The position numbers and the translations under genes were made by a program. The notes beneath the pieces are model-generated. The model was not told the origin of the DNA. It did no database searches and saw only the letters and a program-made list of their open reading frames with translations. A stretch of DNA of 64,000 bases, from the NCBI RefSeq assembly GCF_000423265.1, contig NZ_AUHQ01000001.1, positions 1 through 64,000 on the forward strand, read 5' to 3'. This document shows, in pieces, positions 20,429 to 30,467 of the stretch; position 1 is the stretch's first letter; every line of letters starts with the position of its first letter. The stretch is from Ligilactobacillus saerimneri DSM 16049. GTDB lineage: Bacteria; Bacillota; Bacilli; Lactobacillales; Lactobacillaceae.

Positions 20429-21170
20429 ACAAAATCCTCTTTACTTCAGATGTGTATTCATTCATTTCATTATATGTGATTAGGGGTGGCAAGAAATGGA
20501 TCCCACCTTTCTTACCATCTTTAAGTGCTTCGATTAACACAATGTTAGCTTCCCGATCCTTTTTGGGATGTACTAATTGAACTCGTTTGGGTTGAAGCTT
20601 ATTTTCTTCCATATAATGAAAAATTTCACCCAATCGTTCAGGCCGATGGACAAAGAATGCCCGACCATTACTCTTTAACAGGCGTCCTGCCATCTTAATC
20701 GTTTGTTCTAATGTAACTTTAAGTTCGTGACGAGCAATGGCCAAATACTCATTAGGATTTTTCTGACTAGCAGGCAAATCGGCAAAATAAGGGGGATTAC
20801 ATGTCACGTTGGCAACACTTCCTGGCTGGATATATGTCAGGCAATCATTCAGGTCAATGTTCAAAACCTGCATCCGATCATCCAAACGATTAAGGACCAC
20901 ACTTCGCTGTGCCATATCTGCCAACCGTTCTTGAATTTCTACGGCATATATAGGTCCTTGAACTTTTGTACTAAGAAATAAACTTACAGCTCCATTTCCA
21001 GCGCAGAGATCAACTGTTACTGCGCGTGCATTTCTAATCGGATTGGCAAAGTGCGCCAACAAAACTGCATCTAGTGAAAAAGCGAATACTTCTGCGCTTT
21101 GAATAATATCAATGTCTTGTGCGTGTAAACGGTCAATACGTTCACTCGCCTTCAATAAATCTTTGTTCAT
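20412..21170 (-). CDS. trmN6: tRNA1(Val) A37 N6-methyltransferase-like protein
   Basis: 252 aa Rossmann-fold methyltransferase. SAM-binding motif [13 protein letters not shown] near residue 57 and the catalytic NPPYF motif near residue 126, typical of N6-adenine methylation. Members (YabB/YfiC) methylate A37 of tRNA-Val. GGGGAAT lies upstream of the ATG. It forms an operon with the GIY-YIG gene and is divergent from plsC. Confidence 0.88.
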   Translation of the reverse strand: MNKDLLKASERIDRLHAQDIDIIQSAEVFAFSLDAVLLAHFANPIRNARAVTVDLCAGNGAVSLFLSTKVQGPIYAVEIQERLADMAQRSVVLNRLDDRMQVLNIDLNDCLTYIQPGSVANVTCNPPYFADLPASQKNPNEYLAIARHELKVTLEQTIKMAGRLLKSNGRAFFVHRPERLGEIFHYMEENKLQPKRVQLVHPKKDREANIVLIEALKDGKKGGIHFLPPLITYNEMNEYTSEVKRILYGEEK

Positions 21171-21334
21171 TCATTATTCCCCTGTGTAGTTATTACTGTT
21201 TATACCAATTTATTCAACTATTTATTTTAGCATGCCAACATATTTACCAATCAATATGCTCGTTAAAGCCCCTATTGCTTTTAATGACTAAATCTTGCAT
21301 ACTTAAACCATTAAGAAAGGATGATGAAGATACA

Positions 21335-21961
21335 ATGTTTTATTCTTTCGTTAGGGGCCTTTGTCGTTTCCTGCTTGCTCTGATCAACGGTAACGCCCAC
21401 TACCTGAATCGTGAAAAACTTCCCGAAGGAAACTATATCTTAGTTGGACCACATAGAACATGGTTTGATCCAATTTACTTTGCGTTAGCTGCAGCTCCCA
21501 AGAAATTTAGCTTTATGGCAAAAAAAGAACTATTTGCCAATCCTATTCTCCGTTGGATTCTCACTCGGGCTAATGCTTTCCCAGTAAATCGTCAGGATCC
21601 TGGTCCTTCAGCGATCAAAATTCCTGTTAAAAGTCTGCGCAAATCTGATCTGTCTTTGATTATGTTTCCGTCAGGAACCCGGCATTCGCAAGAGTTAAAG
21701 GGTGGCGTTACGCTAATCGCTAAACTTAGTGGCAAACCTATTGTTCCTGCTGTCTATCAAGGACCACTGACTTTCAAGCGATTATTTAGTCGTAAACGGG
21801 TAACTGTTGCCTTTGGTGAACCAATTTATCTTGATCGTAAACGTAAGCTGGATGCTGCTTACCAACAAGAGATCATTCAGCAAATGGAACAACAATTTGT
21901 CCAGTTAGATCATTCTATTGATCCAAACTTTCATTATACTGACCCACACCCTAAAAAATAG
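21335..21961 (+). CDS. plsC: 1-acyl-sn-glycerol-3-phosphate acyltransferase
   Basis: 208 aa. Acyltransferase motif I HRTWFD (the H-x4-D pair), then FPVNRQDPG, then FPSGTRHS as motif III (the usual Glu is Ser here), and VPAVYQGP as motif IV. It adds the second acyl chain in phosphatidic acid synthesis at the membrane. The start is the ATG at MFYSFVRGLCR; the longer frame upstream overlaps trmN6 and has no support. AAAGGA lies somewhat far upstream. Confidence 0.88.
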   Translation: MFYSFVRGLCRFLLALINGNAHYLNREKLPEGNYILVGPHRTWFDPIYFALAAAPKKFSFMAKKELFANPILRWILTRANAFPVNRQDPGPSAIKIPVKSLRKSDLSLIMFPSGTRHSQELKGGVTLIAKLSGKPIVPAVYQGPLTFKRLFSRKRVTVAFGEPIYLDRKRKLDAAYQQEIIQQMEQQFVQLDHSIDPNFHYTDPHPKK

Positions 21962-22031
21962 TGCTAAATTTCCAACTTTGTGTAGCTATATAGTTAGCAC
22001 ATAGAGATTAATCATTTGCCAAAAGTTAAAG

Positions 22032-22070
22032 AAAGGCTGGCGAGAAAACAATGTTTCTCCCAGCCTTTTT
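22032..22070. terminator. bidirectional terminator between plsC and yneF
   Basis: AAAGGCTGG...CCAGCCTTTTTG: T run on the plus strand, and A run before the stem gives a T run on the minus strand. It serves the two convergent genes. Confidence 0.85.
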
Positions 22071-22071
22071 G

Positions 22072-22302
22072 TTACTTATCATTCTTACCATAGTTGCTCT
22101 TCATAGAGTTAACCATTTGGCGCAACTTCTTTTCAGATGGCTTTTGCCCCATTTGAATCATCATTGTTCGTAACATTTGTTCGTTGATTGGTGGATTGTT
22201 CTTCAAATAGTTTTCCTGTGCCCGCCGAGCAACAAAGAAACCAATTACAGTTCCGGCAATCAATGCAATAATAACTAATACGATCCAGACTCCTGTTGAC
22301 AT
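22072..22302 (-). CDS. yneF: YneF family membrane protein
   Basis: 76 aa. One N-terminal transmembrane helix ([20 protein letters not shown]) and a conserved cytoplasmic part ([20 protein letters not shown], then [13 protein letters not shown]), the UPF0154 pattern. Conserved in Firmicutes, no settled function. Confidence 0.93.
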   Translation of the reverse strand: MSTGVWIVLVIIALIAGTVIGFFVARRAQENYLKNNPPINEQMLRTMMIQMGQKPSEKKLRQMVNSMKSNYGKNDK

Positions 22303-22396
22303 GTCCTAGCTCCTTTCCACTTTCTTCCCTACAATTTTACAAAAAATTAGCAAAAAAATAAAGCGCCGATAATATTTAATCGCGCTCATCAAATAC

Positions 22397-22651
22397 CTAA
22401 TCTTCCCGCAACCCTTTTTTTCGCTGAATATCACGAAGCTTAGTTGGGGTAACTTCATTGCCTTCATCATCATAAACACGTAACATTTCGATTCGATCAC
22501 GAAAACCTTGACGGAATAACCGCAAATAGCGTTGCCGCAATTCCTTTTGCTCAGCTGATTCAGCTTCTGTTAACCCATTAGCTTTTTTCTTACGTGCAAG
22601 TTCATTAATTCGATCTATTAATTCTTGTGGAATACCATTATTTTCTGCCAT
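22397..22651 (-). CDS. ynzC: DUF896 family protein, YnzC type
   Basis: 84 aa helical hairpin: IDRINELARKKKANGLTEAE, then QKELRQRYLRLFRQGFRD. In Bacillus the ynzC gene is in the SOS-controlled yneA operon beside lexA; here too it is next to and divergent from lexA. Function unknown. Confidence 0.93.
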   Translation of the reverse strand: MAENNGIPQELIDRINELARKKKANGLTEAESAEQKELRQRYLRLFRQGFRDRIEMLRVYDDEGNEVTPTKLRDIQRKKGLRED

Positions 22652-22712
22652 AGTGCTCCTCCTTTATCGTTTTTAATCATACCTAAAAATTACTATGATT
22701 TCAAACTACAAG

Positions 22713-22726
22713 CGAACGTTAGTTTG
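22713..22726. promoter_or_regulatory. LexA-binding SOS box
   Basis: CGAAC-GTTA-GTTTG fits the Gram-positive SOS box CGAAC-N4-GTTYG. It overlaps the lexA -35 (TTGAAA, 22724-22729), which is followed after 17 bp by -10 TAAACT. LexA would repress its own gene, and possibly the divergent ynzC. Confidence 0.85.
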
Positions 22727-22783
22727 AAAAATTAATTTTTTTATGCTAAACTGAAAAAAATACTACTGATTGAGGTGTCATAA

Positions 22784-23419
22784 ATGACCAAAGCATCAGA
22801 GAAGCGTCAGTTGGCCGTGCTCCAATATATTTATGACTGTGTTGAAGAACGAGGATATCCACCTACCGTTCGTGAAATTGGTAAGGTGGTTAATCTTTCC
22901 TCCACTTCAACCGTTCACGGTCACTTATCGAAATTAGAAAAAAAAGGATTAATCAAACGTGATCCAACCAAACCACGAGCAATCGAAGTGACTGCTCAAG
23001 GTAGAGAAAAACTTGGTGTGACTACAACAGCCACACCTGATAACTTCATCCCTCAAATTGGTACCGTCACAGCTGGTGAACCCATCCTAGCAGAACAAAA
23101 TGTCGACGGCTTTTTCCCGTTGCCACCAGATATTGAAGACAATAATGATCTTTTTATGCTCACTATCAAAGGGGAAAGCATGATTAATTGTGGCATCCTA
23201 AACGGCGATCAAGTCATCGTCCGGCGCCAAAGCACAGCTGACAACGGCGATATCGTTATTGCCATGACTGATCTTAATGAAGCAACTTGTAAGCGATTCT
23301 TTCTTGAAGACGGGCATATTCGCCTTCAACCGGAAAACGATTCATTCGAACCGATTATCCTGTCTGATGTAACTATATTAGGCAAGGTCATCGGACTTTA
23401 CCGTAATATGCTATATTGA
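22784..23419 (+). CDS. lexA: SOS repressor LexA
   Basis: 211 aa. Winged-helix N-terminus ([20 protein letters not shown]), autocleavage site Ala97-Gly98 in TVTAGEP, catalytic Ser132 in KGESMIN and Lys170 in EATCKRF. RecA filaments stimulate its self-cleavage and so free SOS genes. An SOS box lies in its promoter. It runs opposite to nearly all surrounding genes. Confidence 0.97.
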   Translation: MTKASEKRQLAVLQYIYDCVEERGYPPTVREIGKVVNLSSTSTVHGHLSKLEKKGLIKRDPTKPRAIEVTAQGREKLGVTTTATPDNFIPQIGTVTAGEPILAEQNVDGFFPLPPDIEDNNDLFMLTIKGESMINCGILNGDQVIVRRQSTADNGDIVIAMTDLNEATCKRFFLEDGHIRLQPENDSFEPIILSDVTILGKVIGLYRNMLY

Positions 23420-23428
23420 CTAAATTTA

Positions 23429-23468
23429 AGAGGCTGTGAGAAAACTCTGTTTTCTCACAGCCTTATTT
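23429..23468. terminator. bidirectional terminator after lexA
   Basis: AGGCTGTGAGAAAAC pairs perfectly with GTTTTCTCACAGCCT around a TCT loop. The T-rich tail on the plus side (TATTTG) is short. The 130 bp between it and recN hold no recognisable feature. Confidence 0.8.
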
Positions 23469-23607
23469 GTTTACTCACTAAATAACACACAGATAACAGG
23501 GAAAATAACCACAAGTCTGTAGTGGCTAAGTACAAACAAAGGTCGCCATACTTTGCACCAACCATCGTCCTAGTTTAGCTCAACACCTTGTTGTGGAAGC
23601 TATTTAT

Positions 23608-25299
23608 TTAATTCCGTGTTTGCTGACGAATTTCTTCTGCCATGCGCAACAACTCTACCGCATGACTTTGCGTTAGTTCAGTAACCTCCGCTCCAGACAA
23701 CATCCGTGCTAACTCATCAACTCTTTCAGCTGGCGTTAGCTTATGAATACTTGTTTCAGTCCGCCCATTAATAACTTTCTTCTCAATATGGTATTGATGA
23801 TCAGATATTGCAGCCACCTGAGGAAGATGTGTGATGCAGAGAACCTGTGAATAATGCGCCACTTGACTAATCTTTTCGGCTATTGCTTGTGCAACTCTTC
23901 CAGAAACACCAGTATCCACTTCATCAAAAATAATTGACGTTACTCCTTGATGTTGCGCGAAAATTGTTTTTAAGGCCAACATTATACGCGACAGTTCCCC
24001 TCCTGAAGCAATTTTGGCAAGCGGCCCCATATTTTCACCTGGATTTGTCTGAATATAAAATTCAACCTGGTCAATTCCATTAGGTGTAAGATCTGTTGAG
24101 GACATAAATTTAACTGCGAAGACAGCTTTATCCATGTAAAGTGCTTGTAGTTGACGATGAACTTCTGTTTCTAGTTCATGGGCAACATGTTCTCGTTGTA
24201 CATGGAGTTTCTTAGCCATGTCCAAAGCTTCTTTATGAGCCTGAGCATATGCTTCTTTCAGGTCAGCCGATTCAGCTCCTGCTTGTTGCATCTCATCCAA
24301 TTCGGTCTTAATTTTATGATAATAGGTTAAAATTTGCGGAATGTCATCACCATATTTGCGTTTGAGCATACTGATAGTTTCCAAACGTTGTTCTACCTCA
24401 TCTAAACGATTAGGATCCCACTCCATATCACTCAGTTCACCTGAAATATCATGGGCAATATCCTGCAAGTTATAGAAGGCATCAGAAATCTTATTATAAA
24501 TTGTAGCTAGTTCAGGTGAATATTCCTGGGCTTCTTCCAGAGCATCCATCGCAACGCCTAATTTACCAACCACATCTTCTTCATCATTTGTTAGTGTTTG
24601 GTAGCTTGCTTCAAGGGCGGTATGGATTGTCTGAAAATTGTCTAACTTAACCTTCTCTTCTTGGAGACGTTCCTCTTCATCAGTCTGAAGATTTGCAGCC
24701 TCGATCTCATCAATTTGAAATTGGAGCATATCTAAGCGCTGTACCCAAGCTTTTTCGTTACGCTCCATCCGTTCCAACAAATCTTTTTGCTTTAAAAAAA
24801 TACGATATTTATTCCGATATTTCTCAGCTAAAACAGCAATTTGCGGTTCATATTCATCAAGTAGACCCAAGTGCCGCTCAGGATGCATTAGTTCCTGATG
24901 TTCATTTTGTCCATGGATGTCAATCAACGTTTCCCCTACACGCCGTAATGTCGTGAGATTTACCATGATCCCGTTAATACGACAAATATTGCGTCCACTC
25001 CGATACAAATCACGTTCTAAAATAAGCCCATCTGGCGAATATTCGATCCCTAAATCTGCCAGTAAATCTAAAGTTGCCGACTTTTCTGGGAGCGTAAACA
25101 GCCCTTGAATAACCGCTTTTGTAGCTCCTTTTCGAATATATTCGCTCGCACCACGGCCACCAGCTAAAAGACCTAGAGCATCAATGACGATTGATTTTCC
25201 GGCCCCAGTTTCCCCGGTTAACACTGTCATCTGAGATTGAAAAGCAACGTCCATCTTTTCAATAATTGCAAAATCACGAATCGTTAGCTCTTGTAACAT
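23608..25299 (-). CDS. recN: DNA repair protein RecN
   Basis: 563 aa SMC-like ATPase. Walker A TGETGAGKSIVIDALGLL near residue 30, long coiled coil about 150-370, signature IASGGELSRIMLALK and Walker B SIIFDEVDTGVSG in the C-terminal half. It holds broken DNA ends together for recombinational repair. AGGAGGAGAGTT precedes the start. Last gene of the folD-xseA-xseB-ispA-tlyA-argR-recN cluster, an order shared with Bacillus. Confidence 0.97.
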   Translation of the reverse strand: MLQELTIRDFAIIEKMDVAFQSQMTVLTGETGAGKSIVIDALGLLAGGRGASEYIRKGATKAVIQGLFTLPEKSATLDLLADLGIEYSPDGLILERDLYRSGRNICRINGIMVNLTTLRRVGETLIDIHGQNEHQELMHPERHLGLLDEYEPQIAVLAEKYRNKYRIFLKQKDLLERMERNEKAWVQRLDMLQFQIDEIEAANLQTDEEERLQEEKVKLDNFQTIHTALEASYQTLTNDEEDVVGKLGVAMDALEEAQEYSPELATIYNKISDAFYNLQDIAHDISGELSDMEWDPNRLDEVEQRLETISMLKRKYGDDIPQILTYYHKIKTELDEMQQAGAESADLKEAYAQAHKEALDMAKKLHVQREHVAHELETEVHRQLQALYMDKAVFAVKFMSSTDLTPNGIDQVEFYIQTNPGENMGPLAKIASGGELSRIMLALKTIFAQHQGVTSIIFDEVDTGVSGRVAQAIAEKISQVAHYSQVLCITHLPQVAAISDHQYHIEKKVINGRTETSIHKLTPAERVDELARMLSGAEVTELTQSHAVELLRMAEEIRQQTRN

Positions 25300-25320
25300 A
25301 ACTCTCCTCCTGCTACAACA

Positions 25321-25773
25321 TCATGAAACCAAGCGAATAATCTCATGATAAATTTTGCGTGCTTCACTTGCAGTACGCATAAAAATCATGATTGTATCAT
25401 CATCATCCAATGTTGCGAAAAAGCCTGGATACTCCATCTTCTCGACTAAACCGGATACAATTGGCCCATTGCCTGGTAAAACTTTTATGACACACAGCTT
25501 ATCGTTGTAATCTGCTAGGACAAAAACATCACGCAAAACTTCTTGCAACTTCTGCTCTGCGTTACTTGTATGCTCATGCGGTAAAATGTAGCGGTACTTC
25601 CCTCCTGCCACTGGCAGTTTCATTAACTGCAACTCATTGATATCCCGTGACACAGTTGCTTGCGTTACCTTGACTTTGTGCTCTAACAAAAGTTGCACGA
25701 GTTCTTCTTGACGGTAAATTTCATTATTAGTAATTAATTTCTTGATCAATTTTTGCCGATCATGCTTATTCAT
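25321..25773 (-). CDS. argR: arginine repressor ArgR/AhrC
   Basis: 150 aa. Winged helix at the N-terminus (HDRQKLIKKLITNNEIYRQE, VTQATVSRDINELQLMK) and the arginine-binding oligomerisation domain at the C-terminus (VLPGNGPIVSGLVEKME, ATLDDDDTIMIF). It regulates arginine metabolism as a hexamer, and members next to recN may also have other targets. The ATG three codons inside the open frame is preferred, with GAGGCGGTGAGAG upstream. Confidence 0.93.
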   Translation of the reverse strand: MNKHDRQKLIKKLITNNEIYRQEELVQLLLEHKVKVTQATVSRDINELQLMKLPVAGGKYRYILPHEHTSNAEQKLQEVLRDVFVLADYNDKLCVIKVLPGNGPIVSGLVEKMEYPGFFATLDDDDTIMIFMRTASEARKIYHEIIRLVS

Positions 25774-25797
25774 AACTCTCACCGCCTCGCTTAATCT

Positions 25798-26616
25798 TTA
25801 TGGTTTCAATGTTGCTTGCGCTTGCTTGACCACTGTTGCCAGGTCAATTTCTGGTGCAATTGTCCCTTCAGCAGTGGTCCGTGCAACTAGGTGCGCTAAA
25901 AACTCAATATTCCCTTCACCGCCAGTAATAGGTGAAAAGTCTAGTCCTTGAACATCATATCCATTGGCAACTGCAAAAGAAACAATCTCTTGCAGAACTT
26001 CCAAATGTGTTTGTGGGTCGCGAACAATTCCGTGTTTCCCTACTTTTTCTCGTCCAGCTTCGAACTGAGGTTTTATTAATGCAACAACATCCCCGTTCTC
26101 TTTGAGAATAGAATGTAAATTAGGCAGAATCAAACGTAATGAAATGAAACTAACATCAATTGTTGCAAAATCAGGCTGCCCATGTGTGAAATCTTCTGGT
26201 TTAGAATAGCGGAAATTAGTATTTTCCATAACAACTACCCGCGGATCCTGCCGCAGTTTCCAAGCTAATTGATTTGTTCCTACATCAAGAGCATAGCTTA
26301 GGGTTGCGCCATTTTGTAAGGCAACATCGGTAAACCCACCGGTAGATGAACCAATATCCAAAACATGCTTATCTTTGATTTCTACCTCAAACACTTTCAG
26401 AGCTTTGGCTAACTTTAAGCCACCGCGACTAACATAGGGCATCTTTTTCCCTTTAAAATGCAACTTAATCGCCGGGTCTATCTTTTGGCCCGGTTTATCC
26501 AAACGTTCTTCGTTCTCGCCTAAGATTTCGCCGGCCATAACTGCACGCTTAGCCTGTTCCCGCGTGTCAAATAAGCCTTGTTGAACTAATAAAACATCAA
26601 CTCGTTCTTTTTTCAT
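25798..26616 (-). CDS. TlyA family rRNA methyltransferase/hemolysin-like protein
   Basis: 272 aa. N-terminal S4 RNA-binding domain (RVDVLLVQQGLFDTREQAKR) and a FtsJ-like methyltransferase domain with SAM motif LDIGSSTGGFTDVALQNGA near residue 88. Members methylate 2'-O of rRNA; the hemolysin name is historical. It begins three bases after the ispA stop; GAGGTAAAGT precedes the ATG. Confidence 0.93.
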   Translation of the reverse strand: MKKERVDVLLVQQGLFDTREQAKRAVMAGEILGENEERLDKPGQKIDPAIKLHFKGKKMPYVSRGGLKLAKALKVFEVEIKDKHVLDIGSSTGGFTDVALQNGATLSYALDVGTNQLAWKLRQDPRVVVMENTNFRYSKPEDFTHGQPDFATIDVSFISLRLILPNLHSILKENGDVVALIKPQFEAGREKVGKHGIVRDPQTHLEVLQEIVSFAVANGYDVQGLDFSPITGGEGNIEFLAHLVARTTAEGTIAPEIDLATVVKQAQATLKP

Positions 26617-26619
26617 ACT

Positions 26620-27483
26620 TTACCTCTTGAAATACTCTAAAAATTCATTTAATGTGCTTGGTTCTTGTCCCGTAATCTGCTCTAACTGCAACAAGTCAGA
26701 CCGACAAATGGCTACCATCTTTGTTAAGTGTTCTTGTGCTCCCGCAAGTCCTAATAATCCTGGATAAGTATTTTTATTGTGCGCTTGATCCTTATGAACT
26801 TTCTTGCCCATCTTAGCTGTTGTTGAAACTACATCCTGGATATCATCATAAATTTGAAAGGCTAGCCCAAAGTTTAACCCAAAATGCGCCACTATTTCTT
26901 TTACTGTTGGGGGTTGAGCAGCTAAAATCGCACCCGCTTCACAAGCATACTGTAACAATGCTCCCGTCTTTCCTTCGTGGACCATTTGCAATTCAGCCAA
27001 GGTTAGTTGCTTTTGCTCCCCTAAAATATCGCCAACTTGGCCACCTACCATCCCCTGCGCACCGGCTGCCAACGCTAATTTATGCGTTAACTCAACAATT
27101 ACTGCTGGAGCCAAGGAAATAGTTGTCAAACGCTCAAAAGCAGTTGTCAATAACCCGTCGCCTGCTAAGACTGCCATTGCTTGTCCAAACACTTTATGAT
27201 TGGTTGGTTTTCCACGGCGTAAATCATCGTTATCCATTTCCGGCAAATCATCATGAATTAGCGAATACGTATGAATCATTTCGATGCATGCAGCAACATC
27301 AATATCAGTCGTTACCACTTCACCTGTGAAGTATTCTTTGAAAGCCAAGGTTAACAACGGTCTGATGCGTTTACCTCCAGCATCAAGAGAATAGCGCATA
27401 GCTTCTTTTAATTTAGATGGCGCCTGTAATGTTGCTAAATATTGGTCCATTGCTTGCTCTAATTGGTCAATTCGGTTGCTCAT
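26620..27483 (-). CDS. ispA: farnesyl/geranylgeranyl diphosphate synthase
   Basis: About 287 aa. First aspartate-rich motif DDLPEMDNDD and second motif DDIQD, plus GGKRIRPLL at the N-terminus, define a short-chain trans-prenyltransferase. It makes C15/C20 isoprenoid precursors used for undecaprenyl phosphate and quinones. The start is uncertain: an ATG seven codons upstream (27504) overlaps the xseB stop and is equally possible. Confidence 0.93.
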   Translation of the reverse strand: MSNRIDQLEQAMDQYLATLQAPSKLKEAMRYSLDAGGKRIRPLLTLAFKEYFTGEVVTTDIDVAACIEMIHTYSLIHDDLPEMDNDDLRRGKPTNHKVFGQAMAVLAGDGLLTTAFERLTTISLAPAVIVELTHKLALAAGAQGMVGGQVGDILGEQKQLTLAELQMVHEGKTGALLQYACEAGAILAAQPPTVKEIVAHFGLNFGLAFQIYDDIQDVVSTTAKMGKKVHKDQAHNKNTYPGLLGLAGAQEHLTKMVAICRSDLLQLEQITGQEPSTLNEFLEYFKR

Positions 27484-27496
27484 TTTCCCACTAGCA

Positions 27497-27733
27497 TTAG
27501 TCATTTTCTTCGCCACTATCCCGACTGAATTCAACTTCATTACCCTGGGCATCAATCACCTTTGCTACAGTTCGTTCTGCCTGGTCGAGGGTTTGCTTTA
27601 GCTCTGCACTTAACTTAACTCCCTTTTCAAACTGGGTTAAAGCCGCTTCTAATGGGACATCTCCTCGTTCTAATTGAGAAACAATTGCTTCTAATTGTTG
27701 CATTTTTTGTTCAAATGTTAATTCCTCTGCCAC
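27497..27733 (-). CDS. xseB: exodeoxyribonuclease VII small subunit
   Basis: 78 aa, all helical: [20 protein letters not shown], then [19 protein letters not shown]. It forms a complex with XseA that degrades single-stranded DNA. GTG start sharing one base with the xseA stop (TAGTG). Confidence 0.95.
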   Translation of the reverse strand: MAEELTFEQKMQQLEAIVSQLERGDVPLEAALTQFEKGVKLSAELKQTLDQAERTVAKVIDAQGNEVEFSRDSGEEND

Positions 27734-29070
27734 TATTTTTCAGCTCCCTTAATTTTTCTTACCTCTACATCTGCCGCCCCATCTTGAAAATGAAGGCTGA
27801 GTTCTTCCCCAACGTTAAGCTGGCTAACCGTTTTAATCACTTGGTCATCTTTCTTAACATAAGTATAACCCCGGCCTAAAACTTTAAGTGGGCTCAACAT
27901 ATCCAATGAAGTAACCGCCTGTTGCAACTGATCCTGGCGTTGCTTGAGATATCCATTCATCTCCGCCCCTAGATTGGTTACAAGAATGTTGTACTTGTTA
28001 GTTGCTAATTCTAATTGTTGTTGAGGACTAGCCACCTGTATTCTCCCCTGCAAGCTAATCAGCTCTGTTTTTCTTTGAGCCAAACAGTGTTTGAAATTTT
28101 GCTTTAGACTATTATCTAAATAATCAACCTTTTGCAAATAACTATCGTATAACCGCCCTGGTTGCTTAAAAATATACGATTGCTGAATTTTCTGCCAATT
28201 ACGTAGGTGCTGTTGTAATACCATATGAATTATATTAAATAAAGTTTGCTGATTACGAGCAATCTGAATAAGCACCTCTTCCAAAACAGGCGTTGCCAAC
28301 TCGGCCGCTGCTGTTGGCGTGGCAGCTCGCCGGTCAGCTACTAAGTCCGCAATTGTTGTATCGGTCTGATGTCCAACTGAGGATATGACGGGGATAGCGC
28401 TAGCAAAAATAGCTCGCGCAACTTTTTCTTCATTAAATGGCCAGAGATCTTCAATTGAGCCCCCACCACGCCCGATGATAATCGTATCGAAATCACCACG
28501 CAGGTTGACTTCTTTCAAGCGTGCCACTAGGCTGTCAGCCGCTCTTTCTCCCTGTACTTCAGCCGGAAAAAGAACAATCTGTGCAATAGGATACCTTCTA
28601 CGAGTTGTCGTAATAATATCTTTAATTACTGCTCCGCTCGGACTTGTAATAACAGCTATCCGCTGGGGAAATTGTGGAATAACTTTTTTAGGAGCAGAGA
28701 ACAAACCTTCTTGCTCTAACTTGCGCTTAAGTTGCTCATAAGCTTGGTACAGGGCCCCAACCCCATCTGGTTCCATGGTCTTAATATAAAACTGGTACCT
28801 ACCTGATGCTTCATAAACATCTACGTAGCCACTAACCAGCACCTTCATTCCTTCTTCAGGAACAAATTTGATCTTATTAAAATCACTCGCAAACATGACA
28901 ACGTCGATTTTAGCGTTTTCATCTTTAAGGCTAAAATACTGGTGCCGGGATCTTAACCTAAAATTTGAAATTTCACCACTTAGATATATTTTTCCTAAGT
29001 ATGGGTCGGCCGTAAATTTACGCTTAATATACTTATTTAATAACGAAACCGTTAAGTATCTATCACTCAT
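27733..29070 (-). CDS. xseA: exodeoxyribonuclease VII large subunit
   Basis: 445 aa. N-terminal OB fold ([20 protein letters not shown]) and the catalytic region ([59 protein letters not shown]). The start is the ATG five bases after fol[12 protein letters not shown]. Works with XseB in mismatch and recombination repair. Confidence 0.97.
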   Translation of the reverse strand: MSDRYLTVSLLNKYIKRKFTADPYLGKIYLSGEISNFRLRSRHQYFSLKDENAKIDVVMFASDFNKIKFVPEEGMKVLVSGYVDVYEASGRYQFYIKTMEPDGVGALYQAYEQLKRKLEQEGLFSAPKKVIPQFPQRIAVITSPSGAVIKDIITTTRRRYPIAQIVLFPAEVQGERAADSLVARLKEVNLRGDFDTIIIGRGGGSIEDLWPFNEEKVARAIFASAIPVISSVGHQTDTTIADLVADRRAATPTAAAELATPVLEEVLIQIARNQQTLFNIIHMVLQQHLRNWQKIQQSYIFKQPGRLYDSYLQKVDYLDNSLKQNFKHCLAQRKTELISLQGRIQVASPQQQLELATNKYNILVTNLGAEMNGYLKQRQDQLQQAVTSLDMLSPLKVLGRGYTYVKKDDQVIKTVSQLNVGEELSLHFQDGAADVEVRKIKGAEK

Positions 29071-29074
29071 AATT

Positions 29075-29917
29075 TTAACTTCTCTCTGCAAACTCTACCG
29101 TTTGTTGCATTAGCATCGCAATCGTCATTGGTCCAACACCACCAGGAACAGGAGTTAAATATGACGCATGGTCTAACATGTCATCGCGCTTAACGTCTCC
29201 AACCAGCCTACCTTCTGCATTATGATTCATTCCGACATCAACCACTACAGCGCCAGGTTTAACGAAATCCTTAGTAACAAACTCACCCCGTCCAATTGCT
29301 ACGACCAGAATATCTGCTTGTCGCGTTATTGCCGCTAAATTCTGGGTCTTACTATGAGTGATTGTTACTGTTGCATCATGGTTGACCATCAGGGCTGCCA
29401 TTGGTCGCCCAACGATATTAGAACGCCCAATAATCACGACATTTTTGCCGGCAACTTCAATATCATATGCTGCCAATAGTTCCATGATACCGCGTGGAGT
29501 ACAAGGAAGAGCTTGCGGTGTTCCCATAAATAATTGCCCCACATTCATTGGGTGAAAACCATCAACATCTTTTAGGGGGGAGATAGCCTGTGTAACTACT
29601 TTTTCATCTATTTGTTGGGGAAGGGGCAACTGCACTAAGATTCCATGAACTTTTGGATCTTGGTTATATTGATCAATCAAAGCCAATAATTCATCTTGAC
29701 TAGTTGTTACAGGAAGATGTAAATCTACGGCCTCAATGCCCACTTCAGTAGCCACTCTTTTCTTATTTCTGACATACACAGCACTTGCTGAGTTATCACC
29801 TACCATGATTACTACTAACCGTGGAATGATTCCCTTTGCACGTAATGCCGCAGTCCGTTCTTTTAATTTTGAACGCACCGTAGTCGCCAGTTTTTTCCCA
29901 TCCAATAATACCGTCAT
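29075..29917 (-). CDS. folD: bifunctional methylenetetrahydrofolate dehydrogenase/cyclohydrolase
   Basis: 280 aa. Signatures VRNKKRVATEVGIEAVDLHL (active-site Lys region) and IVQLPLPQ, then the NADP-binding GRSNIVGRPMAALM and PVPGGVGPMTIAMLM. It interconverts one-carbon tetrahydrofolate derivatives for purine synthesis and formyl-Met-tRNA. The ATG at MTVLLDGKKLA has AACGGAGGAG upstream. Confidence 0.97.
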   Translation of the reverse strand: MTVLLDGKKLATTVRSKLKERTAALRAKGIIPRLVVIMVGDNSASAVYVRNKKRVATEVGIEAVDLHLPVTTSQDELLALIDQYNQDPKVHGILVQLPLPQQIDEKVVTQAISPLKDVDGFHPMNVGQLFMGTPQALPCTPRGIMELLAAYDIEVAGKNVVIIGRSNIVGRPMAALMVNHDATVTITHSKTQNLAAITRQADILVVAIGRGEFVTKDFVKPGAVVVDVGMNHNAEGRLVGDVKRDDMLDHASYLTPVPGGVGPMTIAMLMQQTVEFAERS

Positions 29918-30004
29918 GTTATCTCCTCCATTCGTTCTTACCTTTCTAATGTTAGCATAGGCGCTTAGTGAAAAAAACAACGTTTCTAAGTGAAACTTGG
30001 ATAT

Positions 30005-30051
30005 TAAAAAATCATCCTAGCCAGCCGCTTACGCTGCTAAACTAAGATGAC
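30005..30051 (-). terminator. terminator after nusB
   Basis: TCATCTTAGTTTAGCAGC folds back on GCGGCTGGCTAGGATGA around GTAA, followed by TTTTTT on the minus strand. It separates efp-asp23-nusB from folD-recN. Confidence 0.8.
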
Positions 30052-30062
30052 TGTTTAATCAA

Positions 30063-30467
30063 TTAAATTAAGTTTGCCAATACACCATTGATAAATCCAC
30101 GCGACTTATCATCACTAAATTCCTTGGCCAATTGTAATGCTTCGTTAACTGAAACCTTGGCTGGAATGTCAGTTACATACTTAATTTCAAATACTGCAAT
30201 TTGCAGAATCAGCAAGTCTGTTTTGTTCAGACGTTTTACTGTCCACCCTTTTTTCAGGTAATTACTGATAGCATCGTTAAGTTCATCTTCGTGCTTAATT
30301 ACCCCTTCAACAAGAGTTACTAAGTATTCTGGTAGGGCTGAATCAGTTTGTTCTTCTGCATCCAACACCTGTAACATTACTTGCTTAGGATCAGCATCAG
30401 CATTGCTTCTTACCGCAAAAAGCGTCTGAAATGCCGCTTTTCTAATATCATGTCTAGTTAAAGTCAC
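30063..30467 (-). CDS. nusB: transcription antitermination protein NusB
   Basis: 134 aa, all-helical NusB fold (TRHDIRKAAFQTLFA, YLKKGWTVKRLNKTDLLILQ, IPAKVSVNEALQLAKEFSDD). It binds BoxA RNA with NusE for antitermination of rRNA operons. GTG start overlapping the asp23 stop (GTGA). Confidence 0.96.
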   Translation of the reverse strand: MTLTRHDIRKAAFQTLFAVRSNADADPKQVMLQVLDAEEQTDSALPEYLVTLVEGVIKHEDELNDAISNYLKKGWTVKRLNKTDLLILQIAVFEIKYVTDIPAKVSVNEALQLAKEFSDDKSRGFINGVLANLI